A program made the position numbers and the translations under genes. Shown here in pieces: positions 16,423 to 25,003 of a stretch of DNA of 64,000 nucleotides. Each line of letters starts with the position of its first letter. Position 1 is the first letter of the stretch. Origin of the DNA: Synechococcus sp. PCC 7335 (GTDB taxonomy: Bacteria > Cyanobacteriota > Cyanobacteriia > Phormidesmidales > Phormidesmidaceae); contig NZ_DS989905.1 of assembly GCF_000155595.1 (NCBI RefSeq), forward strand, positions 571,040-635,039. The letters are read 5' to 3'. The notes under the pieces are model-generated. The model did not search any database, was not told where the DNA came from, and was given only the letters and a program-made list of their open reading frames with translations.

Positions 16423-17652
16423 ATGTTTCACTCTCGGAAAGCGCTATTAGATGTATTTTCCGCTTTTATTCAATTCAAGGACGGTGATTTTGACGGTTGG
16501 CTTATTGCTCCAGCGTTGAAGCGGAGTATGGCAGTTCAGCTTGCTCAATGCGACAAGACAGATACCTCTAACCACTTTTGGGCCTTGTTTTGGTACGGAC
16601 TGTGGCAACAAGGCTCGCGTTCTTGGTCAGAAGGCCATTTAACCGCTTACCTGCAGGAAACTTGCTATAGAGTCGCTCGGCAGCTCAAACGTCAAGTTCC
16701 CGGAGAACAGTTCTGTTTATCTGACTGCTTTCAGATGGCGATTGCCAAAACCCCTCAGATACTGGCAGGATTTGATCCTAGCCGGGGGTATCACCTGAGT
16801 ACCTATGCGGCGAGAGCCTACAGCACAATTATCAAGGAACAGCTCCGCCGGAGCCAAGAGATTGATTTTTGTAGCAACTGGGCTTTATTACGGAAAATCA
16901 GCCGCAAGCAGCTCACTGAGGCAATTGCACAGGCTGGGTTGGTAGCTCCCGAAGCCAATCTATATCTGCTGGCCTGGCGCTGTTTTAACGCTTTATATAT
17001 TCCACCACGCCCCACGGCGAATCGCGCCTTAAAGGAACCTGATCCTGAAACCTGGACCGCTATCGTTAAACTCTACAACACGGAACGGAACAATCAACCC
17101 TATGGTCTGAGGACAGTCGCTACAGTCTTAGAGTTGCAAGATTTGCTCGACTGCTGCGCGAGCTGGGCGCGAGCCTATTTGAATCCGGCCCAGATTTCGA
17201 TTCATATGGCGCTGGGGGGACCTGAATCACAGGAGCTAGGTGAGGTTTTACCACAGTTACAAGCAGCCTCAGTGCTAGATGACCTGCTCAAGCAGGAGTC
17301 AGAAGGACAGCGAACGGCTCAGCAGCATGCGGTTTATGCTGTGTTGGCAAACGCGATCACAACTCTAGCTCCCACCCGACAACATCTCCTCCAGCTTTAC
17401 TACGGTGAAGGGCTTACGCAACAACGGATTGCAGCTCAAGGTCAGCTCAAGCAGTTCGAAATTTCTCGCTATCTCAGCCGAGCCAGGAAGAGGTTGATTC
17501 AAGCATTAGTCCAGTGGAGTCAAGATCACCTGCATATTTCTATCACGCCCGACATAGTAAACACTATCAGTGATGATCTTGAAATGTGGCTCAGCGCCTT
17601 TTATCAGTCGTCTGAGTCACCAATTCCAACCGTCAATAACCATGAAAGCTGA
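16423..17652 (+). CDS. Sigma-70-like RNA polymerase sigma factor, divergent
   Basis: The 409-residue protein contains a sigma region 2-like stretch, FDPSRGYHLSTYAARAYSTI followed by IKEQLRRSQEID (residues about 117-150), and a C-terminal region 4-like helix-turn-helix, LYYGEGLTQQRIAAQGQLKQ followed by FEISRYLSRARKRLI (about 325-360). Between them lies a long, cyanobacteria-specific insert. The length and spacing differ from group 1-2 sigma factors. Cyanobacterial proteins of this type are commonly followed by a DUF1822 gene, as here, where the stop overlaps the next ATG. It probably directs transcription of this cluster, which is inference. An ATG at 16416 out of frame is ignored. Confidence 0.8.
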   Translation: MFHSRKALLDVFSAFIQFKDGDFDGWLIAPALKRSMAVQLAQCDKTDTSNHFWALFWYGLWQQGSRSWSEGHLTAYLQETCYRVARQLKRQVPGEQFCLSDCFQMAIAKTPQILAGFDPSRGYHLSTYAARAYSTIIKEQLRRSQEIDFCSNWALLRKISRKQLTEAIAQAGLVAPEANLYLLAWRCFNALYIPPRPTANRALKEPDPETWTAIVKLYNTERNNQPYGLRTVATVLELQDLLDCCASWARAYLNPAQISIHMALGGPESQELGEVLPQLQAASVLDDLLKQESEGQRTAQQHAVYAVLANAITTLAPTRQHLLQLYYGEGLTQQRIAAQGQLKQFEISRYLSRARKRLIQALVQWSQDHLHISITPDIVNTISDDLEMWLSAFYQSSESPIPTVNNHES

Positions 17653-18808
17653 CCTAGCAATGCCATCCCTTGCAAATCCTCAACACCTCTGGCTGGAGGT
17701 TGAGAGCGCTATCCGAGAGCAAGCATGGTCTCAAAGCCGAGCCTGTGCAACGCCTTGGGCGAGGTGGAATGCCTATTTGAATCTTGTGTGCCTTGATGTT
17801 TTCTTACCTTGGCTGGATAAAGAGCATGACTTGAAGGGAAAAGTCTGGCCTCATCATGGGTCAGTCCTCAGCTTCAGCGAACTGGTGCAGGGTATCTGCA
17901 TTAGCATTGACGACCTGCGTCTGGTGTTGGTTCCGTCCGATACACTTGACTGGAACAGGATGTATATTGCTCAAGAATGGGTAGATATCCCCAACTGGAT
18001 TGCCAACTACTATTTAGCAGCGAATCTTGACTGCGATGCAGGCTGGCTAGAGGTGATTGGGTTTGCTGCCCACCAAACGGTCAAAGAATACGGCATCTAT
18101 GAGCCTGAAGATCGGCAATATGAGGTAGACATTTCAGCTCTTACCCAAGATCTCAATGCGCTGTGGGTGACCCATCAGTTCTGTGATCGCCTGCAGAAAA
18201 CCTCGGTGGCAACGATGCCCATGTCCCTAACTCAGACTCAAAACCTAATTACGCGATTGGGAAACCCAGCAGTGATTTGGCCTAGACTAAGTGTGCCCTT
18301 CGAGCAATGGCGACAGTTAGTTGAGCATGGTGGATGGCGGCAACAGTTAAGTAATCGGCGGCAGGGCGTTCCCTCTTTGGGATCCATCACTCAATGGCTA
18401 CGCACTCAACTTCCAGAAGCCATTCAAAATATCGGCTGGCAGCTAATTACATTGCCGTTGTTGCCTGAGGGCGCGCGCGGAAAAGATCCTCAACTTCCTG
18501 CTCAGATACTCTCAAGGCAGCTCATCATTACAGGGTTGACCTATGAACTGCGGATTTTCCCTTTGCCTTCAAAAATACATCACTGGCGAGTGGAGCTACG
18601 AAGCACTGGCCCAGGTCGATCTATTCCTAAGGGGATAAAGTTAATTTTACTGACGGAAGATCTGCAACCTTTTGAGAATAATGTGGCTACGGCATCTGTT
18701 CCCACAGAAGTATTAGCGCTTGAGGTGATTGTGGAGCCGGGGGAGGGTTTGGTTTGGCAAACAAGTCCCCTACCAGAGGACTACGATCAGGAAGTTTTGT
18801 ATTTTTAG
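17642..18808 (+). CDS. DUF1822 family protein
   Basis: Start chosen at ATG 17642, which overlaps the sigma-factor stop (ATGAAAGCTGA); an upstream frame from 17570 would be inside that gene. The 388-residue protein shows the family pattern: LVLVPSDTLDW, QEWVDIPNWIANYYLA, a GYxxH-like segment (GFAAHQTVKEYG), the LNALWVTHQFCDRLQ helix, and RLGNPAVIWPRLSVPFEQW followed by HGGWRQQL. The family is almost confined to cyanobacteria and has no proven activity; it is repeatedly found beside sigma-like and caspase/CHASE2 genes. Overlap with the sigma gene suggests it modulates that factor, for example as an anti-sigma or co-activator, but this is unproven. Confidence 0.82.
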   Translation: MKADLAMPSLANPQHLWLEVESAIREQAWSQSRACATPWARWNAYLNLVCLDVFLPWLDKEHDLKGKVWPHHGSVLSFSELVQGICISIDDLRLVLVPSDTLDWNRMYIAQEWVDIPNWIANYYLAANLDCDAGWLEVIGFAAHQTVKEYGIYEPEDRQYEVDISALTQDLNALWVTHQFCDRLQKTSVATMPMSLTQTQNLITRLGNPAVIWPRLSVPFEQWRQLVEHGGWRQQLSNRRQGVPSLGSITQWLRTQLPEAIQNIGWQLITLPLLPEGARGKDPQLPAQILSRQLIITGLTYELRIFPLPSKIHHWRVELRSTGPGRSIPKGIKLILLTEDLQPFENNVATASVPTEVLALEVIVEPGEGLVWQTSPLPEDYDQEVLYF

Positions 18809-18863
18809 CATCACTATAGATTCAGTTATTGTGTGTAGTTGGACACAAAAGGGAGAGTTAGGA

Positions 18864-20666
18864 ATGCATTTAGGAATTGATTTTGGTACCTGCAACACGA
18901 GTGCAGCACTGTTTCTGGATGGGACGCTCAAGCCTGTCAAAGAACCCCTAAAGCAGAGCTATTCTTTTCCCTCTAGTGTATTTGTCACCAAGCAAGGGCA
19001 GCTTGTTGTGGGGCAAGCTGCAGAAAATCAACGGAAGATGAATCCATCTCACTATCGCCGAGAGTTTAAGCGGGAGTTGGGAGCCTCCAACCCCTATAAC
19101 TTGGGAGAACAAGAAATGCTACCGGAAGCGCTAGTCTCTGAGTTGCTTCGCAGCCTCAAGAAAGAAGCAGAGCTAATGGTGAATCAGCAGCTCACTTCAA
19201 CCGTAGTGACGATTCCGGCCAGCTATCAGAGCCACAAACAAACTTTAATGCTCCAGGCCGTAGAGGCAGCGGGCTTTACAGACATTAGGTTGCTCGTGGA
19301 ACCAGTTGCGGCAGCGATTTATTACACCCATCTCGTCGATGGCAGTCAAGCTCTTAAGGAAGGGGAAATTCTACTCGTCTACGATTTAGGCGGAGGCACC
19401 TTTGATGCGGCGCTGGTTCAAAAGCAGGGGCGGAGGTATGAGTTGCTAGCCCAACCCATTGGCGATGATCAGCTTGGTGGAGTGGACTTCGACCGCCAAA
19501 TTTACCAAGACTTACAAGCCAACTGCGGCGATACGCTACAGGCACTCCTAGATCCACAGCGCCTGGACACTGAGGCACTCAGAGCCAAGCTGATTGTAGG
19601 AGACTGGTGCCGCGAGTTTAAGCACCAGCTTAGCGCAGTGAGCGATTATGAAGACTTGCTACCGGTAGGCATGTCTGAGAGCTACTACCTTACTCAGGAT
19701 AGCTTTGCAACAATGATTGCCCCCTTCTTTCAAAAGACCTGTGAACTATGTAGGCAACTGGTCAAGAATGCGGGTTTCGATTGGGACGAAGTGGATCGAA
19801 TCCTAATGGTAGGGGGAAGTTGTCGAATGCCTGCTGTTAGGTCAGCGTTAGAGGATACGTTTGAACGTCCCGTAGTAAACGTTGATGACCCCGAGCTAGC
19901 CGTTGCCTTAGGAGCTGCCCTTTTTGAAGAATCAGAGCATAAAGCACCGAAAGAAGAACATTTGGCATTTGATATTATCGAACAGCCCCCCGATACAGGT
20001 CAAGTGTATTTTGTGCCCGCTGTTGTACCTGGTGGTTTTGAAAAGGAAATTGAGAGTCTGAATAGAGAAGGCAATACATCAAAACAGGATATCAACCTAA
20101 AACAAAACAACTCTAGCCAATTTCAATTCATTAAACAAAGTAAACAACAAATTGGCCTTGACTTTGACCAATATATATCTAATACAGTACAAAAACTAGC
20201 CTTAGCAAGGCTTCAGTACCAGGAAGAGCTTTTTTTAGATGAGAATCGATGCTTCAATTTGGTCGCGTATGGAAACATACCTATCCAAACTGCCAATACA
20301 AATTTCGTATTCTTCGTGTCAAACATTAGTGGTAACAAAGAAGGCCAAAAATTTATGCACTTTTACGAAGACTGCATTCAATATTTTGAAGAAGAGGCTA
20401 GAAAAAATCTTGAACACTTTTTGTGGAAAAATCCTCCATTATGTTGTCCGATTGCCGTATTCACAGGTGTAGATTCTAATCTGATTAAAAGCTTTAATCA
20501 ATTAAAGGTAGAGGTTAGAAATAAAGGGAGATTTTCTGTTTATTCCGTGCTGCCAGCAATAGTTGATTTGCGATCAATGAAACTAATCACTTTGTCTGGA
20601 AAACTTGATTTTCTAAATATGTTTGGCCCTGCCAAGAAACAACTCCAAAGGATTTTTGCGCCCTGA
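18864..20666 (+). CDS. Hsp70 (DnaK-like) ATPase with unique C-terminus, paralogue A
   Basis: Start chosen at ATG 18864 with GGGAGAG upstream, giving MHLGIDFGTCNTSAAL at the N-terminus; the longer frame from 18729 lies inside the DUF1822 gene. Residues 1 to about 370 are an Hsp70 nucleotide-binding domain with DFGTCNTS (phosphate 1), LVYDLGGGTFDAAL (phosphate 2) and MVGGSCRMPAV (adenosine). The usual DnaK substrate-binding beta domain and lid are absent. In their place is a roughly 230-residue C-terminus that is AT-rich and that I do not recognise (QYISNTVQKLALARLQYQEE, CQRF-free core, final MFGPAKKQLQRIF). The first of three paralogues in tandem. Confidence 0.85.
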   Translation: MHLGIDFGTCNTSAALFLDGTLKPVKEPLKQSYSFPSSVFVTKQGQLVVGQAAENQRKMNPSHYRREFKRELGASNPYNLGEQEMLPEALVSELLRSLKKEAELMVNQQLTSTVVTIPASYQSHKQTLMLQAVEAAGFTDIRLLVEPVAAAIYYTHLVDGSQALKEGEILLVYDLGGGTFDAALVQKQGRRYELLAQPIGDDQLGGVDFDRQIYQDLQANCGDTLQALLDPQRLDTEALRAKLIVGDWCREFKHQLSAVSDYEDLLPVGMSESYYLTQDSFATMIAPFFQKTCELCRQLVKNAGFDWDEVDRILMVGGSCRMPAVRSALEDTFERPVVNVDDPELAVALGAALFEESEHKAPKEEHLAFDIIEQPPDTGQVYFVPAVVPGGFEKEIESLNREGNTSKQDINLKQNNSSQFQFIKQSKQQIGLDFDQYISNTVQKLALARLQYQEELFLDENRCFNLVAYGNIPIQTANTNFVFFVSNISGNKEGQKFMHFYEDCIQYFEEEARKNLEHFLWKNPPLCCPIAVFTGVDSNLIKSFNQLKVEVRNKGRFSVYSVLPAIVDLRSMKLITLSGKLDFLNMFGPAKKQLQRIFAP

Positions 20667-20733
20667 AAATGAAGATATATAGATTCTTCTTATGATGTTA
20701 ATGTCCAATTTTTTGTTCGCTTAGGAGTGTCTT

Positions 20734-21462
20734 ATGGATATTGAAAACTACGATATTGAAGACTGCATTGATAACTTGAGTCCAGAAGATGAGCATGAAT
20801 TTGATGATGTTCAGGAGCTTCAGACTTCGGATAATTCAATCGGTAATGATGTTGACATCAACGACAACGACTTGTCATCACTAGGCTCCTCTACTGATGC
20901 CCTAGTGCAAGAAACTCAGAATATTCTGGCTGAAACTCAGCAAGAGCTGAATGTTATCAGGAATGAACAGGGCCAGCCGTCACCCACAGGCGACTCTACG
21001 ACCGACTTTCTAACGCAGCTCCATGAGCAAAATGCCAAGCTCAATGCGGATATCGCAGAAATTGAAGCAGCCTACACCTCTGGAAACGATGCTTGGATCG
21101 CTGATGTGGAAGCCGAGCTGGATCAAAAAGAGCGACAGACCGCTCAACTAGAGATTAAGAATAACGCCTACATTAATGAACAGGAAATTACTCGTGAAAT
21201 TCGTAATGAGCAAGACCAAATGCGCTGGAGTGATGCGGCACAGGAAAATCGCACTTATCAATACCAGGAGGAAATAGCCGCTGAGCACTACGCCGCCAAT
21301 GCCGAAAGTTATGCCGAAGCGGGAGATGTTGCCGCCGCTGCTGATGCTGCTGAACAGGGCATACATCACATCGAGCAAGCCAAAGGTTATCAGGAACGGG
21401 CTAGGCAGTACGAAAGTTGGAAGGAGGAGGCTTCAGCAGCTAGTGATGATGTCGGCATTTAA
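20734..21462 (+). CDS. Acidic coiled-coil protein of unknown function
   Basis: The 242-residue protein has a strongly acidic, disordered-looking N-terminus (about residues 1-55, rich in Asp, Glu and Asn) followed by a long helical coiled-coil (LVQETQNILAETQQELNVIR, DVEAELDQKERQTAQLEIK) and an alanine/glutamate-rich tail (EAGDVAAAADAAEQGIHHIE). No membrane segment or enzyme motif is seen. It lies between two Hsp70 genes, 67 bp after the first and 89 bp before the second. The context suggests a structural partner, scaffold or client of the Hsp70s. GTCTTATGG gives a start at 20734 with GGAG 11 bases upstream. Confidence 0.7.
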   Translation: MDIENYDIEDCIDNLSPEDEHEFDDVQELQTSDNSIGNDVDINDNDLSSLGSSTDALVQETQNILAETQQELNVIRNEQGQPSPTGDSTTDFLTQLHEQNAKLNADIAEIEAAYTSGNDAWIADVEAELDQKERQTAQLEIKNNAYINEQEITREIRNEQDQMRWSDAAQENRTYQYQEEIAAEHYAANAESYAEAGDVAAAADAAEQGIHHIEQAKGYQERARQYESWKEEASAASDDVGI

Positions 21463-21551
21463 GGCAGTTGCAGATTGTGGGAGCGGCTGTAAGGTGAAAG
21501 GATAGAGATAAACAACTGTTTAGTAGATTTAGATTAGATAGGAATACGATA

Positions 21552-22892
21552 ATGCATCTTGGGATTGATTTTGGTACCTGCTATTCCAGTGCTGCCTTGA
21601 TGTTAGATGGCACATTCCAAGCAGTAAAAGAACCATTGAAACATGGCTACTCTTTCCCTTCCAGCGCCTTTTTGACTAAGCAGGGCAATATTGTAGTCGG
21701 CCAAGCTGCAGAGAACCAGTATAAGCTTGCTCCAAACCGCTATTGTCGTGAATTTAAGCGGGATTTTGGATGCACTGTGCCCTATACGCTGGGGGGGCGA
21801 GGATTTCTACCTGAGCAATTGATTTTGGAACTGCTCTGTACCATTAAGGCGGAGGCTGAGCAGATGGTCAACGCTCCCTTATCAACAGCCGTCATCACTG
21901 TTCCAGCCACTTATCAATCCTACAAACGGGAATTGATGGAGCAAGTCGCAACTCAAGCAGGCTTTAAATCTGTCGCTTTACTAGAAGAGCCTGTTGCCGC
22001 TGCTACCTACTACGCTAGAAAACAAGGAGGGAATCAGAGACTTACTAAGGGCAATATCCTTTTGATTTATGACCTGGGTGGGGGTACTTTTGATGCATCG
22101 CTTATTCAAAAGAATAGTAAGGGGTATGATTTACTGGCCCAGCCCGTTGGAGACGAACAACTGGGTGGAGTGGACTTCGACCGCCAGATTTATCAAGATT
22201 TGAAAGCTAATTGTAGCAAGACATTACAGGCCTTACTGAATCCGCGGTGTTCCGATACTGAAGCACTCAGAGCCCAGCTGATTGTGGGTGATTGGTGCAG
22301 AAATTTTAAGCATCAGCTCAGTGTAGTGAGTGAGTATGAGGATTTACTTCCCATAGGTATGTCTGAGACTTATCAGTTGAGTCAAAACGATTTTTCTGAA
22401 ATGATCGCCCCCTTTTTACAAAGAACCTGTCAGCTGAGTAGCCAACTGGTTAAAAATGCTGGATTAGATTGGGACAAAGTAGACCAGATTTTAATGGTGG
22501 GGGGGAGTTGTCGGATTCCTGCTGTCAAAAAAGTTCTGGAAGAGTCTTTTGAACGCCCACTTGTACTTGTTGACGACCCAGAACTGGCAGTCGCCTATGG
22601 ATCTGCGATTTATGAAATTTCTCGTCCAACAAGAAAACCTGAAAGAACACTAGAAAACAATGAAGTTATTACTATTCAACCAGCTGATATTCAATTATCT
22701 AATGAACCCAATCAGAAAAACGTGATTGATGGTGCAAAAAAACAGCAAATGTCTAAAACCAGCGAAGACACGTTAGCTGGTTTAGTAGTTGTAATTATTG
22801 TAGTAGGTATATGTGTTTTTGTCTTTCAATGGCCTATATGGTTAGCAATTATTTTTGTTGTGGTAAGGCTGTTATATGCTTCCAACAAGTAG
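21552..22892 (+). CDS. Hsp70 (DnaK-like) ATPase with C-terminal membrane helices, paralogue B
   Basis: The 446-residue protein is an Hsp70 nucleotide-binding domain (residues 1 to about 365; DFGTCYSS, LIYDLGGGTFDASL, MVGGSCRIPAV), then a short polar linker and two closely spaced hydrophobic helices (about 408-443; GLVVVIIVVGICVFVF and WPIWLAIIFVVVRLLY). The DnaK substrate-binding domain is missing. The ATPase would thus be held on the cytoplasmic face of a membrane. Its first 57 residues are identical to those of paralogue C and the first roughly 100 bases of the two genes are the same, a sign of recent duplication or gene conversion. GGAATACG precedes both start codons. Confidence 0.88.
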   Translation: MHLGIDFGTCYSSAALMLDGTFQAVKEPLKHGYSFPSSAFLTKQGNIVVGQAAENQYKLAPNRYCREFKRDFGCTVPYTLGGRGFLPEQLILELLCTIKAEAEQMVNAPLSTAVITVPATYQSYKRELMEQVATQAGFKSVALLEEPVAAATYYARKQGGNQRLTKGNILLIYDLGGGTFDASLIQKNSKGYDLLAQPVGDEQLGGVDFDRQIYQDLKANCSKTLQALLNPRCSDTEALRAQLIVGDWCRNFKHQLSVVSEYEDLLPIGMSETYQLSQNDFSEMIAPFLQRTCQLSSQLVKNAGLDWDKVDQILMVGGSCRIPAVKKVLEESFERPLVLVDDPELAVAYGSAIYEISRPTRKPERTLENNEVITIQPADIQLSNEPNQKNVIDGAKKQQMSKTSEDTLAGLVVVIIVVGICVFVFQWPIWLAIIFVVVRLLYASNK

Positions 22893-22943
22893 CTAATTCT
22901 ATGCTTGTTTGTACCGTTTAGTCATTTAGAGAGGAATACGAAA

Positions 22944-24851
22944 ATGCATCTTGGGATTGATTTTGGTACCTGCTATTCCAGTGCTGCCTTGATGTTAGAT
23001 GGCACATTCCAAGCAGTAAAAGAACCATTGAAACATGGCTACTCCTTCCCCTCCAGCGCCTTTTTGACCAAGCAGGGCAATATTGTAGTCGGCCAAGCTG
23101 CTGAGAACCAGTATCGACTTGCTCCAGGCCGCTATCGCCGTGAGTTTAAGCGCGATTTAGGCCGTACTGTTCCCTATGTGCTCGGAGAACAAGATTTTTT
23201 ACCCGAGCAATTGATTCTGGAGCTGGTACGCACCATCAAAACTGAGGCCGAGCAGATGGCTAGCGATTCCTTGACGACAGCTATCATCACCATCCCAGCC
23301 ACCTACCAAACCTATAAGCGGCAATTGATGGAGCAAGTGGCTGCTCAAGCAGGCTTTGAAACGGTCACCTTACTAGAAGAGCCAGTCGCCGCCGCTACCT
23401 ACTATGCCAATAAACAGGGAGGGCTTACTGAGGGCGATATTCTTCTAGTCTACGATTTGGGGGGTGGCACTTTTGACGCTGCCCTGATTCAGAAGCAAGG
23501 CAACAGTTTTCAGGTTTTAGCTCAACCTGTGGGTGATGAACAGTGTGGTGGGATTGACTTTGATCGCCAAATCTACGCTGATCTAAACTCCCGCTGTAGT
23601 GACACGCTACAAGATCTTCTAAAGCCAACTAACCAGGATGTCGCAGCAGTTCGAACCAAGCTGATTGTAGGGGATTGGTGTCAGGGCTTTAAGCATCAGC
23701 TCAGCGCAGTACCTGAATATGAAGATCTGTTGCCCGTGGGGATGTCTGAAACCTATGCTCTAACTCGGCAACAGTTTGAAAGCATGATCGAGCCTTTTGT
23801 TACCAGGACTCTTGATCTCTGTACTCAACTGGTCCAAAGTGCGAACTTGAGCTGGGAGGAGATCAGTCGAGTCTTAATGGTGGGAGGGAGCTGTCGGATT
23901 CCCTATGTTAAAGAATCGATAGAAAAAGCCTTTGGTTGTGCTGTTGAAAGGGTAACTGATCCTGAACTTGCGGTATCTTACGGTGCTGCTGCCTATCATG
24001 ACACTTCTCAAGAAGATGTAGTTACGGGTTATCTGAATGAGGGAATAGAAGAAGCGAAAGCAAATCATTACTCTCCTGCAATTTTGAAATTCAATCATGC
24101 ATTGGAACTAAATCCAGATTATTATCCAGCCAAATATAATCGTGGATTAGCTCTATTGAAAATGGGCAAGCTAGATCAAGCTCTTGATGATTTCAATCAG
24201 GTTATAAATTTATCTCCAAGCTATGCAGAAGCCTATGCGAATCGAGGCAATGTTCTCTTCAAGTTAGCAATGCTGGAAGAAGCATTAGAAAGTTATAATC
24301 AGGCTCTAGAGATCAATTCAAAACTTTCATACGTATTAAAAAACAAAAGGAAAGTTCAAGACAGGTTAAAAGAAAAACAAAACAAAACAAAAGCACAGTA
24401 CTATGCTGTCTCTAGCGCAGAGGAGTCATCTGAGAAGAAACTGAATAGGCAAAATCTGAAGCGTCTTATGTGGCAATTTGAGAATGAAAGAGTTTACTTG
24501 TCTCCTGACATACCTGAAGAAAAATTGGATAATGCTATAAATATATACAAAAGTGAGCTAAAGAGAATATATAAGATTGGAAAAACAAGTGTGAAAGTCC
24601 TTTTGTTGTACGATGATACTTTCTGGGGTGGTGCTCGTGAGGGGTTGTTACTTCTAGAAGACTGTGCATGCTTCAGTAACTATAATGATGATCCTCCAAT
24701 ATGTCTTCGGTATAGTGAAATTCATAGAGTAGAATGTTCAGATGAAAAGATTTTCATAAACGGGGCAAGAGTAGATCTAACCATGGCAGATGATAAGAAA
24801 CTTCTTGCTCAAATGATTGCGAAGGTTTTAAGAAATACAGCATGCTGCTGA
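22944..24851 (+). CDS. Hsp70 (DnaK-like) ATPase with TPR repeats, paralogue C
   Basis: Start chosen at ATG 22944 (MHLGIDFGTCYSSAAL), after GAGAGGAATACG; the in-frame codons from 22905 are untranslated leader. Residues 1 to about 350 are the Hsp70 nucleotide-binding domain (DFGTCYSS, LVYDLGGGTFDAAL, MVGGSCRIPYV). Residues about 358-470 are three TPR units (NHALELNPDYYPAKYNRGLA, LDQALDDFNQVINLSPSYAE, EALESYNQALEINSK), for binding protein partners. The last 150 residues form an AT-rich domain I do not recognise (SPDIPEEKLDNAINIYKSEL, LLLYDDTFWGGAREGLLLLE). The substrate-binding domain of DnaK is again absent, so TPR may replace it in choosing clients. Confidence 0.87.
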   Translation: MHLGIDFGTCYSSAALMLDGTFQAVKEPLKHGYSFPSSAFLTKQGNIVVGQAAENQYRLAPGRYRREFKRDLGRTVPYVLGEQDFLPEQLILELVRTIKTEAEQMASDSLTTAIITIPATYQTYKRQLMEQVAAQAGFETVTLLEEPVAAATYYANKQGGLTEGDILLVYDLGGGTFDAALIQKQGNSFQVLAQPVGDEQCGGIDFDRQIYADLNSRCSDTLQDLLKPTNQDVAAVRTKLIVGDWCQGFKHQLSAVPEYEDLLPVGMSETYALTRQQFESMIEPFVTRTLDLCTQLVQSANLSWEEISRVLMVGGSCRIPYVKESIEKAFGCAVERVTDPELAVSYGAAAYHDTSQEDVVTGYLNEGIEEAKANHYSPAILKFNHALELNPDYYPAKYNRGLALLKMGKLDQALDDFNQVINLSPSYAEAYANRGNVLFKLAMLEEALESYNQALEINSKLSYVLKNKRKVQDRLKEKQNKTKAQYYAVSSAEESSEKKLNRQNLKRLMWQFENERVYLSPDIPEEKLDNAINIYKSELKRIYKIGKTSVKVLLLYDDTFWGGAREGLLLLEDCACFSNYNDDPPICLRYSEIHRVECSDEKIFINGARVDLTMADDKKLLAQMIAKVLRNTACC

Positions 24852-25003
24852 CCGTGAATATTGCAGATATTTTAGATAGAGAACAGCTAGATAAGGGACT
24901 GCGATGAGAGATATAGGTTTTCTTAGGTAGGAAATCTAAAGTTTCTGCTGTATCGAACCTGATACCGATAGGATTTGCATAAGTCAAAAGAGAAAGTCCA
25001 GCA

